DNA of 64,000 nucleotides from the NCBI GenBank assembly GCA_963576735.1, contig OY755183.1:8761213-8825212 (forward strand), in the 5' to 3' direction. The notes under the pieces were generated by a model that made no database searches, had not been told where the DNA came from, and was given only the letters and a program-made list of their open reading frames with translations. Source of the stretch: Bedellia somnulentella. Taxonomy: Eukaryota; Arthropoda; Insecta; Lepidoptera; Bedelliidae. This document shows, one piece after another, positions 50,651 through 61,603 of the stretch (position 1 is the stretch's first letter; the number at the start of each line of letters is the position of its first letter). Position numbers and translations under genes: made by a program.

Positions 50651-50965
50651 ATACATATACTCGCACCTTAACTTTCGACTGGGGTAGGGAGAGACTACCA
50701 ATCGCCACTTTGTACGACCCTAGCAAACCTCTCTGGTTCGTTCACATCCATCAATCTTTTCATAGCATGTATGAATATTTTATTCTTCATAATCGGACAC
50801 CTGCCTTTTTGAACATACTCTCTATTTGGTCCAAATATGTCCTCCGTAGTCGCTTTTTACTAACATCACCTTCCACAAAAGCTCTAGACATTTCTTTTAC
50901 CACTTTACTATCATCCATCCTTCCTATGTCCCAAAACCAGCTTAACATCTTACTTTTTAAATATA
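50651..50965 (-). mobile_element. RTE LINE 3'-end fragment
   Basis: CATACATATACTCGCACCTT, GAGACTACCAATCGCCACTT, CATCCATCAATCTTTTCATA and CATCCATCCTTCCTATGTCC match the last ~310 bases of the RTE LINE. Frame-breaking changes are present. Confidence 0.8.
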
Positions 50966-51759
50966 ACTAAACAGAAAATAAGAGAAAATCCACACATTTT
51001 TCAGGACAATACAAGGATTTTTATCAAGACCTAAATTAGTCTAATGGAAAGCATTTCTACAGAACGTTTTTACAATTAAAATAAGTTTGTCGGATCCCAA
51101 CTCCGCGCCCGTTGGGAAATCAGTCGTGAAAAGTTCTCAAATACCATTTAACTGTTTAGACAAGTCATTATTAGCCTGCTAAAATTTGGTTTTTCATAAT
51201 GAAACCTTACCACAATGGTTATTTTTAGATGAAAACAATTCTTATAAATAAATTTTGATCTACTACTGTTTCTGTATGCGTTTTGTAAAGAGAAAAAAAA
51301 ACGATAAGAAAATCTTAAGATTATATTTTTAAATAACTAAATTCAAGTTTGCAATACTCTGAAATAACACTGTATGAAAATATTATATGAAGCGGCCAAG
51401 GTACAATGTCTGTGAAAAGATAATTTTATATATAACAGATTTGTGATGTCTACTAGATTATATGGTCCAAGCGAGTACCCGATTTTAATCTTAAACGAGT
51501 GGATAAGTGACTGCGTCACGACTCATATTAAAGCTAAGCGTTGATATTATGAGAGACTTGATTCTGACTGATGCTTTTATTAAACGATAACTTCCTGGGG
51601 GAAAATTTCTAATTTATTCCGTATTTACTATTACATTGTTACTCTCTACTTCTACGCTATTTGTCAACAAAGGTACCAGGATATTTTAGTGATAGATGAG
51701 CGTAGTGCCTGTAACCATATCTTGAGCAACCTATAATTTAACCTTATATTTTGTTCAGG
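50966..51759. other. Non-coding stretch, nothing recognised
   Basis: AT-rich DNA without a supported gene or repeat. Confidence 0.3.
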
Positions 51760-51915
51760 AAAGACAGGCGTCCGAAGTATGAAAAATAAAAGAGCATGTA
51801 TGAGAATATTGATGCATGTAAACGAAACTATAGAGGTTTGTCAGGAAGTTGCGATCGATAGTCTCTGCCTAGCCCAATGGGAACTAATGGCGTGAGGATA
51901 TCTATGTATGTATAT
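51760..51915 (+). mobile_element. RTE LINE 3'-terminal fragment
   Basis: AGACAGGCGTCCGAAGTATG, GAGGTTTGTCAGGAAGTTGC and CCCAATGGGAACTAATGGCG, then GATATCTATGTATGTAT. About 155 bases, closely similar to the full-length copy. Confidence 0.8.
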
Positions 51916-52831
51916 TTTCTTTTTAATGTCAACCAGTATAATGGCTGCCTCCTTGGTCGCCTGACGAACTACAACTTAGCCACGTGGAGTTGAACTTTTC
52001 ATATTTAAACAACATCTAATAGAAAAGCCAACAAAGGCAATGCTAAAAATCTCAACACAGTTTTTTTTTGTTTTCGTCAATTTTGTATTCGTAAGTTAAT
52101 TGATATCGTATCATCGAACAAAAACTTTCCAATAGCGTAGTTAGTTTATATGTATTAGGAATAATTATTTGATACATAAGAAGTAGACCTTTGCATGTAG
52201 TTTTTAATAATATTATATATTTAAATATAATATGTAAATTTTATTAATATTCTAAATTTACAACAGACATCTGCAGTTGATAATTAAGTAACCATTTATG
52301 AAACAAGACGTGAGTATTTGTAGTACAAGATCTCTACAGCCAAATAAAAAAAATGGATGATTTAAAATATCATTTACTTAAGTAATTTTAATTTGCTAAG
52401 CCTCTTCCAATGTACAGTGCGAGATCAGAATCCTTTGAAAAATAGAAATCAAAAGCCTGAGACGCGGTTGCTGAAAGAAAACTTAAGCTGGATTTAAGAG
52501 TAGTCTCGCGAAACCTAAGTCAGGAGCGGATTTGCTCAAGATCTTTAATATAGCTGCTTCCGACTTCTCGACAAAGTGTGTGACAAGAAAATAGTTCTCG
52601 AAGATTATTTTATCCTAGCTGTAGTGTGGATTTAATATAGAAAGTCTGTATGATAATTTGCAGCATAAATTATCCTTATGATTATGTCAATATTAGTGAC
52701 GTCACGTGTCATTTCTGTAATCATTTCCTTTACATTTTATTTAATTTCATTGTAATCATTTCATTTAATTTTGTACATAAATGTTATATATTTTGATTTT
52801 TATCGACTAAAGAAGCATAACTCAACTCAAA
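51916..52831. other. Non-coding stretch, nothing recognised
   Basis: About 0.9 kb, AT-rich, no supported feature. Confidence 0.3.
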
Positions 52832-53045
52832 CTTTTGCGCTATATATGCCCGAAGGGGTTTGGCAGAAGTACTCATACTTCTGAACATCACGTGACTTTG
52901 TAACCTGGTGCTCAGAGTACCCATGTTTTGCTTGCACAGTGTACCTACGTGATAGGTGGCAGGCCTATCACCGTTTTGCACGAATACGCTGTCCCATGAC
53001 TTACTCACGATGTTTTCCCTCACCGTTATTAATCATGTTAAAGCA
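52832..53045 (-). mobile_element. tRNA-derived SINE (family T), headless
   Basis: From the 3' end (TATGCCCGAAGGGGTTTGGC) through CACGTGACTTTGTAACCTGG to GATGTTTTCCCTCACCGTTA. The tRNA-like head is missing. Confidence 0.7.
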
Positions 53046-53090
53046 ACATGATACAATAGCATAATTCACCGAATAAGATAAATAAACTCA

Positions 53091-53288
53091 TATATATTAT
53101 AGTCAGAGTTATAATTTCCAAAAAGGGAGAGTCAGCGTCATAGTTACAATCCTCCCACAATTTATTTAATTTGAGTGGGGAAAAGATTGTTACTTAATGT
53201 ATGACTGGTGATGGGTCATTGATGATGCAAAAAAAAAACCTTCAGTCGCTTCTATCGCCGTAGTGCTATTCTTAGCCGATACTACTGT
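53091..53288 (-). mobile_element. Family A short retroposon, strongly decayed
   Basis: GAGTGGGGAAAAGATTG, GACTGGTGATGGGTC and GTAGTGCTATTCTTAGCCGA in the right order. Most other positions have drifted. Confidence 0.55.
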
Positions 53289-54034
53289 GACACTGTGTAC
53301 AGTGAAACACTAAATTCAATGAGTTATTATTATTAATATGGGTTTCATGAAAATAAGCAGATGTTATGTTAATCTATATAAAATACATTTTATGTTACGT
53401 AAACCCAAATTCTCGGGATTGTGAATAAAGAAAATGTTTGCTCAAAGGCCTCTTGAAATTGTATAAGTAGTATACTTGAATATAAAAAAGAAAATCCAGT
53501 TATCAAATTTCCTAAGAATAAAATATATATCAAACGAATAAAAAAGTAATCTTACTACGTACTTTTATTTAATTAAAAGTTTCATCTTTTCTATCATTTA
53601 ATTTTATCTTGGAAATGTGCAACTTGAGCTAAAAATTCTCAAGTAAGTCATAATTTGTCTATATTTTAGTTGGGCCACGTAATAAGTAAAAACATACAAA
53701 CTTAGCAAGCATTGTAAAATATAAGTAAAATCTTGCATCATTAGTTTCCATTAGAAATGGTGTTGGTATTATTTTATTTTTTTATTGTAGTTTACATTTA
53801 ATTTAATTAGAATGCTTTAACTCAATTCAATTTATTATTATTATTAATTATGATTGATTTTCTTATTCATTATTTGACTTTATTTTTAATTGTTATGCCA
53901 GATAATTTAATTTAATTTAGATTTTATATAATAATTTTCTCTATGTGGCTCTTGCTATTCTTAGGAACTGCCTTTCCTAGCCAAGGTTGAATACACTTGA
54001 TGAAACTTTGAAGTGTCTATTAGAGACAATTTTA
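53289..54034. other. Non-coding stretch, nothing recognised
   Basis: Very AT-rich DNA leading into the GC-rich RT relic. Confidence 0.3.
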
Positions 54035-54975
54035 AACGTGTATATGTCTCCCTCACTGTGGTCGCAGGCAGCACTTCCAATTCGTTTATGTGGTCTCGGC
54101 GTTCGTCGCCTGCAGGACATGGAACTCCAGCATTCTTGGCTTCTTCGCATGAGGTGCTGAAGCTTGTCACTCTTATTCTGAATTTTGATGCTGATAGTTT
54201 TAGTATCCCATTCGCCGATGAGGCTTTTCGCAGAGAAGCCCAGCGTACAGCGCTCCTGCGATGAGGGAATGTGCAAGTCTTCCCTCGGCGGGTTGTTGGC
54301 TCAGAGCTCGGGAGCGGAGCTTGCTGGTCTGAGAGCAGTCTCTCAGCCGGAGTCGGGTGCTTGGTTGCGTGCGTTGCCGTCTCCGCATTTAGGTACATTT
54401 CTGGAAGACAACTCCCTGCGTGTAGCTGTGGCGCTTCGTCTTGGATGCAACATCTGTGAGCCACACCACTGTGTTTGTTGTTCATCAGTCGATTCGCTGG
54501 GGCGCCATGTAGCCCATATTGTGTCAAAAGCGCAGGGACCATCACTTAAACAATGATATCGTCCGAAGGGCTGTCGTGTCTGCTGACATGTGTCACTTTA
54601 ATACCGTGGGAGAGAGGTCGTTGCCTTTTGTGGGATGCTACGTGTGTATGTACGTTGGCGGCATTCCACATTAGCTCCCCAAGTTTAACTCCTGGGGCCG
54701 CGACGGAGATGGTAGCGCGGCAAAAATCAATTAAGTACGCGCAGAATATGGGGAGTTACTGTTTTGTACCATTAGCCGTCGAGACAATGGGGGTGTGGGG
54801 ATCACAGGTAGGAATTTTGTCAGGGAAATTGATCGTCGTTTGGGGATTGAGGATTGGACTGCCGCTAAGGTTATTTCAAGACCAGAAGATCTCGCTCGCT
54901 GTGCAGCGTAGAAATGCTGCCAGTGTGATAGGAACGTTTGGGCCGGGCATTGCTTGGGGCGGTTTGTTTGCCTAA
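54035..54975 (+). pseudogene. Retroelement polyprotein relic (post-RT region)
   Basis: A GC-rich island encodes, across at least three frames, LPIRLCGLGVRRLQDM, AGHGTPAFLASSHEVL, PESGAWLRALPSPHLGTFLE, NSLRVAVALRLGCNICEPHH, IPWERGRCLLWDATC and FVPLAVETMGVWGSQ, then QRRNAASVIGT. I recognise this order from C-terminal parts of reverse transcriptase polyproteins found in many animal genomes, but cannot name the clade. The stretch is broken by frameshifts. A linker before IPWERGR appears shortened. The long minus-strand ORF over it (53961-54545) is an antisense shadow. Confidence 0.6.
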
Positions 54976-55327
54976 TTTTGTTTTGTCACTTTTAATCCTT
55001 TATTATTTTTGATTTAGTTTAAGTTAATGGTTCATTTCTGTTTTATTGTTATACTAATTTATATAACAAAATATTATTTAGTTCTTGTGAATAAAGAGAT
55101 GTAATGATTAAATAAATAATATTCTTATAACTATTACTATGTATATCTTATTTTATTTGTAAATTATGAATTTTTTAAAAAATTATGAAAATGTTATGTT
55201 ATGTCTAAACGAACATAATTCAATGTTGTATGCTGGTCTGTAATTGGTTTAAGAACCAGCTGTATATACCAATGTTTATTGTGATATTTGTGTTCTTAAA
55301 TTATTGGTCGGCTTTAAATCTATATTA
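54976..55327. other. Non-coding stretch, nothing recognised
   Basis: AT-rich DNA between the RT relic and an inverted-repeat element. Confidence 0.3.
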
Positions 55328-55616
55328 ATAATTTCGTCAAAGGGTACGGTAGACTTGATTGAAACTTTACATGAATGATAAAATATAATAAAAAAATATG
55401 ATTTTGAGTCGACAACATCCATCCGAAAATTCGGATTGTCGAGTATTTTGCTAAATTCTAATGGTGCTGATTGCTGACAGACAATCTCAGTCGCCATATT
55501 GACTGACACCCGATGATATAAACGTTCCGTTTCATAATGTTTTTCAATCGTTTTGCACAGGACAATTTTTTAAATGAGGTTTCGATTGAGTCTACCGTAC
55601 TCCTTGACGAAATTAT
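55328..55616. repeat. Inverted-repeat element (MITE-like)
   Basis: ATAATTTCGTCAAAGGGTAC at the left mirrors GTACTCCTTGACGAAATTAT at the right. The match extends inward through GGTAGACTTGATTGAAAC with a few mismatches. Arms are about 40 bp in 289 bp. No clear target duplication. Confidence 0.6.
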
Positions 55617-55649
55617 ATGAACCTTGATGAAATAAACGATTATATTGCA

Positions 55650-55975
55650 GCAACTATGTTAGACGGTGGTATAACGGCTCACTCGCGATTTAAAATTCCA
55701 ATTAAATCAGATGTAGATTCTACGTTTCATACGTCGTTAGGGTCACCAGCCGCTAAGTTATTGAAATAAACTCATTTAGTCATTTGGGATGAAGCACTCA
55801 TGACTAAATATCATGATATTGTTGTAGTTGATCGACACATCAAGATGTAATGAATAACAAATTACTTTTTGGAGGCAAAACTATGTTATTTTCAGCAGAT
55901 TTTTGTCAGATTTTACCAGTGGTAGTTAATGGGTCACAAAATGATTTTATAAAATAATAGCCTCAATTAAGCACT
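55650..55975 (+). pseudogene. Helitron PIF1-like helicase relic
   Basis: Readable pieces are ATMLDGGITAHSRFKIPIKS, SPAAKLLK, then LVIWDEALMTKYHD (Walker B), and after stops LLFGGKTMLFSADFCQILPV. The order GG-x-TAHS-x-FK, IWDEA and GG-x..DF-QILPV is that of Helitron PIF1-type helicases. At least two in-frame stops and one frame change are present. Walker A and the replication-initiator domain are not seen. It lies about 1.1-1.4 kb upstream of the CYP6 start codon. Confidence 0.65.
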
Positions 55976-56102
55976 TCTCTAGATTGATAAAATCAATGAA
56001 CAAAGCTCTATCATTCTATGCCTTGCTTACCTTTAATATTCCTTGAGAAGCGATGACTTCAGAAGTATCTACCTACATTTGCACCTAGGTGTGTAGTATG
56101 AG

Positions 56103-56402
56103 TCATATTTCATACATACATACATACATATACTCACGGCTATAAATCCCTAGAAGGGATAGCCAGAGCTAAGGAATTAGAAATTCCTCAGCCACATTTG
56201 GAAAATTGAGTGGGGAAAGGATGGTAAAGTAAAGGTTGTTGGTGATGGGTCTCCAGCCGCATCACCCAAAAATCCCTTAAAAACCCCAATACCGTTAGTC
56301 GCCTCTTACGTACACCCACCGGTAGAAACGGGGTAGTGCTATTCCAAGCCGACACTACACGGCAAATTCTAAGCCGACACTACACGGCAATTCATATTTC
56401 AT
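56103..56402 (-). mobile_element. Family A short retroposon with 11-bp target duplication
   Basis: The element (56114-56391) is flanked by perfect TCATATTTCAT duplications. Its 5' head end (right side) is tandemly doubled: CTAAGCCGACACTACACGGC occurs twice, about 25 bp apart. It lies ~0.65 kb upstream of the CYP6 start codon. Confidence 0.9.
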
Positions 56403-56419
56403 CTAGTAAATAAATAAAT

Positions 56420-56585
56420 TAGGATAGGGCAGAGACTATCATTCGCCAATTTGAATGATTCTCGCGTATCTTTTCAGCTTAATTTACATTCATGAATCAT
56501 TTAAAATGATCTCTTTATTTTTATAACTTTGGGCGCCTGATTTTTTTGAGCAATTTCCTTATTTTCATCCAAATGTATCGTTTTA
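56420..56585 (-). mobile_element. RTE LINE 3'-end fragment, decayed
   Basis: GGGCAGAGACTATCATTCGC and CTTTGGGCGCCTGATTTTTT correspond to the RTE 3' coding end. The terminal tail is lost. Confidence 0.6.
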
Positions 56586-56944
56586 TTTCAACACAATAAT
56601 ACTTTTATTGTAGAGTATAGTATGTTAATTTGTTAAAGTAATGATTTCGCAAATTTTTCTCATTCAATCAGAGCAAACCGGTAACTCATCTACGCAAACT
56701 CCTGAAAGACCTCATTCGCACCGAATTTTTCCAACTGAGTTTTAACTCCTTTCTTTAAATCCACAAAAATATACTGGCTGTTCCCGTCATCAGAAACACT
56801 ATAGTGCAATTCCATATTTTTGATATGACAACGCTCGTAATCGTTATAGGCTCACAGTTCAATGGCTAAACTAAATGACAGCATTAAAAGGTCTTAATAA
56901 TACGTTTTATTTATTATTTACGATGCAGTAACCTTTGCCTTGGA

Positions 56945-56952
56945 TATATAAA
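56945..56952 (+). promoter_or_regulatory. Probable TATA box of the CYP6 gene
   Basis: TATATAAA 109 bases before the ATG gives room for a start site near 56975-56980 and an ~85-base leader. There is no other TATA-like site as good in the 150 bases before the ATG. No direct evidence of transcription exists here. Confidence 0.5.
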
Positions 56953-57060
56953 ACGACAGCAACAATGATATTTTATTTACAAAGACTTTGGTATTTAAGT
57001 GTGCTATTCATGCTCTTAGCTTAGCATATTCCTCTTAAATCTTAAGCCAATAAAGCGAAT

Positions 57061-59337
57061 ATGTTGTTGTATATTCTTGCTATCTTAGTATTAATAGTAA
57101 TTTATTGGAATGGTGTGCGTACTTTCGGATATTGGAAGGAACGAGGTATAAAACACGATGTTCCATTACCGTATGTTGGTACTAACCTAAAACAATACTT
57201 ACAAAAAGCTAGTATCGGTATGATGGCAGCTGAAGCTTACAAAAAGTATCCCGAAGAAAAAGTGGTTGGATATTTCAGAAGTACTGCCCCAGAGCTTGTT
57301 ATTCGTGATCCAGAAATAATAAAACGGATACTAACGACAGATTTTCAACATTTCTACGCACGTGGCTTAAAACCACATAGAACTGTTATAGAACCTATGC
57401 TAAGAAATTTGTTTTTCGCTGACGGTGATCTTTGGCGTTTACTAAGACAGAGAATAACTCCAACATTTAGTACTGGAAAATTAAAAGCCATGTTTCCATA
57501 CATAACCGAAAGAGCTGAAAAGATGCAGTCCATGGCAGAAAAAATATCAAACGATGAAGGTATTTGTGATGTCAGAGAGTTGATGGCTAGATATACAACA
57601 GATTTTATAGGCGTTTGTGGTTTTGGTCTCAACATGGATACACTGAGTGAAGAAAATTCAGAATTTAGGAAATTAGGTCAGCGAATTTTCACACGCACGC
57701 TTCGCGATGCTGTTGCTGCGGTATTAAAACGAACTTTCCCTGAACTAACGAAACATCTTACCTTATTAGACCCATGCATTGAAAAATCAATGGTACATCT
57801 AGTGAGAACTGTAGCAAGGGAGAGAAATTATTTGCCATCCGAAAAAAATGATTTTATAGATTTGTTGTTAGAAGTTAAAAGACATGGATCTATGATTGGT
57901 GAATCGATGGAAGAAAAAAATGCAGATGGGACACCCAAAATTGTTGAAATTGAAGTGGATGACTTGTTAATGGCAGCTCAGGTTTTTGTGTTCTTTGGGG
58001 CTGGATTTGAAACATCGTCGTCTTCATCAAGCTACACTTTGCATCAGTTTGCATTTAATCCTGATTGTCAGAGAAAGGTGCATAAAGAAATAGATACCGT
58101 TCTTGCAAAATATAATAATAAACTAACTTATTACGCTATAAAAGAAATGAAATACTTAGAAATGGCATTTCTGGAATCAATGAGGATGTATCCGTCGGTA
58201 GGTTATATAATACGAGAGTGTTCTTCTCCTGAGTACACTATACCTGAACTAGGAGTTACGATTCACAGAGGTGTGCGGACAATTATTCCAGTCAAAGCCT
58301 TGCATAATGATGCAAAGTATTTTGAAAACCCTGAACAGTTTCGACCAGAACGATTTCAACCGGAAGTAAGAAACGAAATAGAAAAATTTGTTTTTCTACC
58401 TTTTGGAGAAGGCCCACGTGCATGTGTTGGTGAGTTATTATTTGATATCGATACCCATTTATGTTACTACTAAACTAAATAATCACATTTAAAGGGAAAC
58501 CGTATAATGTTGTGAAGATTTAAAATGGAATAACTCTTTATTGTACACCAAGATATGAAATATTAACAAAATAAAATGCATTTTTAATATGAAGTACAAT
58601 TGGCGGTGTTATCACTAAATGTGGTCTCTTCAAGAAAACCTTTGAATTTAGGGTCCGCCTATTATTCTTAGTTTTGAAAAATCTTAAATGTAAAGAAGTT
58701 TGTTGTTTACAGAATTATTTTAACGTATCTATCAAATTAAATGGCTGTAGCCATAATATATATTTTTAATCTTATCCTGAGACTGATATTAAAATTATTA
58801 ACGTGCACGCGATTGTGATAAAAAAATATACACCTAAATTGTAAGACAATAAGTCAATTCTATTTTAAGTTTTTTACCAGTATAAGTGAGTATATTTCAC
58901 CGAATTTTCGAAAACTTATATGATTTCGTGCTTTTAAGAAAATGTAAAGATATCGGACCCAGCTTCATTTAGACCAGCGCAGCATGGTGAAAATATGGCT
59001 TAATATGGTTAGGGTTGAGCCCTTCGGCGAGACCCCTCTTATACATACATACTCACGCTATTAGGTCTCATTGGAGTAGGTAGGGACTATTTATCGCCAC
59101 AAATATATGTTTTCAGCTAAGTTATGTTTATTCTAATTTATTGATGTTTGAAAATTTAAAATTATAGGTGCCCGCCTAGGACTGATGGAATCAATGGCGG
59201 GATTAGCAGCGGTTCTTCATAAGTTTCAAGTTGAACCGGCACCTAATACTGTAAGAAATCCGAAACCTGACCCAACAGGTGTAGTTACTGAGGGTATAGT
59301 TGGTGGTTTACCACTACGCCTACGAAAACGGTTTTAA
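57061..59337 (+). CDS. CYP6: Cytochrome P450, CYP6 family (CYP6AE-like), two exons
   Basis: Two exons, 57061-58429 and 59168-59337, joined across a GTGAGT...ATATAG intron in phase 1, give 512 aa. The product should be a microsomal, heme-thiolate monooxygenase. CYP6 enzymes oxidise plant toxins and insecticides with electrons from P450 reductase. Seen: N-terminal anchor (residues 1-16), C-helix WxxxR (W125-R129), I-helix AGFET at 314-318, K-helix ExxR (E372-R375), PERF at 429-432, and heme loop FGEGPRACVG with Cys455. The second exon starts in the ARLGLMESMAG helix after the heme loop, a position usual for CYP6 introns. The length is normal and no stop or frameshift is present, so the gene is probably functional. 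The subfamily is inferred from segments such as YPEEKVVGYFR and needs a tree. The substrate cannot be told. Without the splice, the first exon would read into the intron and stop at 58473. Confidence 0.95.
59041..59102 (-). mobile_element. RTE LINE 3'-terminal scrap in the CYP6 intron
   Basis: ATACATACTCACGCTATTAG and GGTAGGGACTATTTATCGCC match the RTE terminus. It ends about 65 bases before the intron's 3' splice site. Confidence 0.6.
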
Positions 59338-61603
59338 ATTAGCATTCTGAATGAAATAGTAAAAAAATAATATTGATCTTGTTACCATTTTCGAATTAAA
59401 TAGATTAATTTATATTTTGTTTATATTACATTGGAACTCTCTTTGTAGACTGAAGGAAGCGTTAAGCTCACGACCCGAAGATCCCAGGCTTTAGTTTCTA
59501 GGTTCCTTAAATTTATGCCTAGGCATTAATCACGTGATTGTCAGGTGATAATAGCCTTCAGAGAGCATGTTCAGCTGTTGATAGTCCTGCCCACAATTAA
59601 ATCAGCCCATGAGACTTTTTGCAGTGCTTTTTCATAAAAATACTTTTGTTCCAGGAAAACGTATATACTAGAATTTGATTTAAAATTGGCGACTAAGGGT
59701 ATAGGGGCTTTTTAAAGAATTTTAAAGAGTATATGTATTTATGTTAATTTGTATTATTTTATCTTAGTATTAAATTAAAGTCTTTTTGTTCAGCAACATT
59801 TTCATTTATTTTATTCAATACCAAAATTACATTGTAGTACATTTTATATAGCTATAGGTGACTTAGAATGTACTTATTATAATCATTATTATATTTATAC
59901 AAAACAAAAGCTTGGCACGATCATCTGGACAGTTTATTTATAAACAAAGCATGTGTCGCTTACAATATACAAAATGTGTCTAAAGATTACTGAATTTCAA
60001 ATCAAGATATCATTACAATCTAAAGTAACTGGATACTTTAAATTGTTGGTACAATCAGATTTATTATTTTTGTTAGAATATTTGTGAAGAATGTATAATA
60101 TAAACTGATACATAAATTTATCGTCTAAATTTAACGATATATACCGCTAACACTTTTAATACCTTACTTAAAATTTATTGCAGTCAGAATATTACGTTCC
60201 TGAAGTATAAAATACAACGGGTCACAAAGTCATTGCAACAATGTGGTCTAACAATTCTATCAAGGTGCAGGTTAAAAATATCTTCAGATATAAAATTTAT
60301 TGCTCTAACATTGTCATCTATATAAATGTATGTGGTGTCCTGATACTCTCAGAAGTAAGAAAGTATGCACTTAGATCTTGTTTCACCTTGCTACGTTTTC
60401 AAACTTTTCGTGTATTATCAATTTTTTAATTCTTTTGACTTATGTAAATACGTGCGTCAGCCATTTGTAGAAAATTTTTAAAAACATGGATCATACTCTA
60501 GTTGTGTTTTTTAAACATGTTTTTTGCTATATTTTTTTATTATTTCTAATGTATGCAAATCATCTAGATATAAGCATACTTTGGTAATATTAAAAATGAT
60601 TGTGTATATTTCTTTTTTACAGTATCCATTGTACAGACGCAGGTTGTAAACGCTTCTAATTTATGTATTGATTATGTTTCTCTGTTAACTATTAAAGTAA
60701 GCTTTTGTTTGCGAATATTATATTATTTTCTTCTGTTTTTTTTTCAAATACATTTACTCGTATTTATATTGATTATTGAAATTAGTTCATATGTAACAAG
60801 GTAAGCAGAAGATGTCTTTCTACTGTTTTATTTCAATTACGTATACAAAAGGAAAAAATTAAGAAAAATATTTTCATAACGGTGATTAAATTATAAATTA
60901 AAACATTACGGCGGATTTGCAAGTAAAAGATTAGAATTTGTTCGTTGATTTATTTATATTTTAATTAGAAATATTGGTTAAAAGTTTGCTATTGAATTGA
61001 AAATTTATTTTACATTAAAATGAATAGCAGACTGACTAATGCGAAAAATACCTCACACCTGTCGACGTATTTGCATACGTGCAGCTGTAGGGTATTTTAA
61101 TACTTCAAATCATTCTTGTACTAGAAATGGAACAATAAAAATGGCAGTAAATCAATTTACATTATTTGATATCTTCTAATGAAAAAACAAGACACTGATC
61201 TAAATTCTATATTTTTTTATTCATTCAATAAAATATTCTCCTTCACTCTAAAACTGGGATCTACATAAATGCAGCATGGCACAGAAATTGCAGTCAAAAA
61301 ACTATTTACAATCAATACAATAGTTCATAATAGTTTAATAATATAAATTTAAATTAATAATACATGGTAATCTCAGACATTATTCAATGAGTAATATTAA
61401 CAATATTTACAGTCTTATTATTCAGTAAATTATATTACAAATAAATTTAATACAGTGCATGTAGCATTACATAATATTAAAGCTTCGATTCAATTCAATT
61501 TTAAAACTAAATTGTTGACATGTATTAAATTAAATTTTATACTATTGCATATAGGTATGTCACACACTCGTAGATATTGCAGTCAATATTTTTTGTAATA
61601 GAT
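59338..61603. other. Intergenic DNA between CYP6 and the minus-strand gene
   Basis: About 2.3 kb, very AT-rich. An ATTAAA near 59393 could be the CYP6 polyadenylation signal. A scrap like family A (GGCGACTAAGGGTATAGGGG, then AGAGTATATGTATTTATG) lies at 59683-59745. The ORF at 60241-60429 has no support. The 3' UTR of the minus-strand gene should occupy the right end. Confidence 0.4.

Noticed and set aside
53961..54545. 194-aa minus-strand ORF
   Set aside because: It is antisense to the GC-rich retroelement relic whose plus-strand peptides are recognisable. High GC content makes long antisense frames likely.
58430..58473. CYP6 protein ending at 58473 (470 aa)
   Set aside because: The last codons are intron. 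A GTGAGT donor follows the heme loop, and the exon at 59168-59337 supplies the conserved C-terminus in the right phase.
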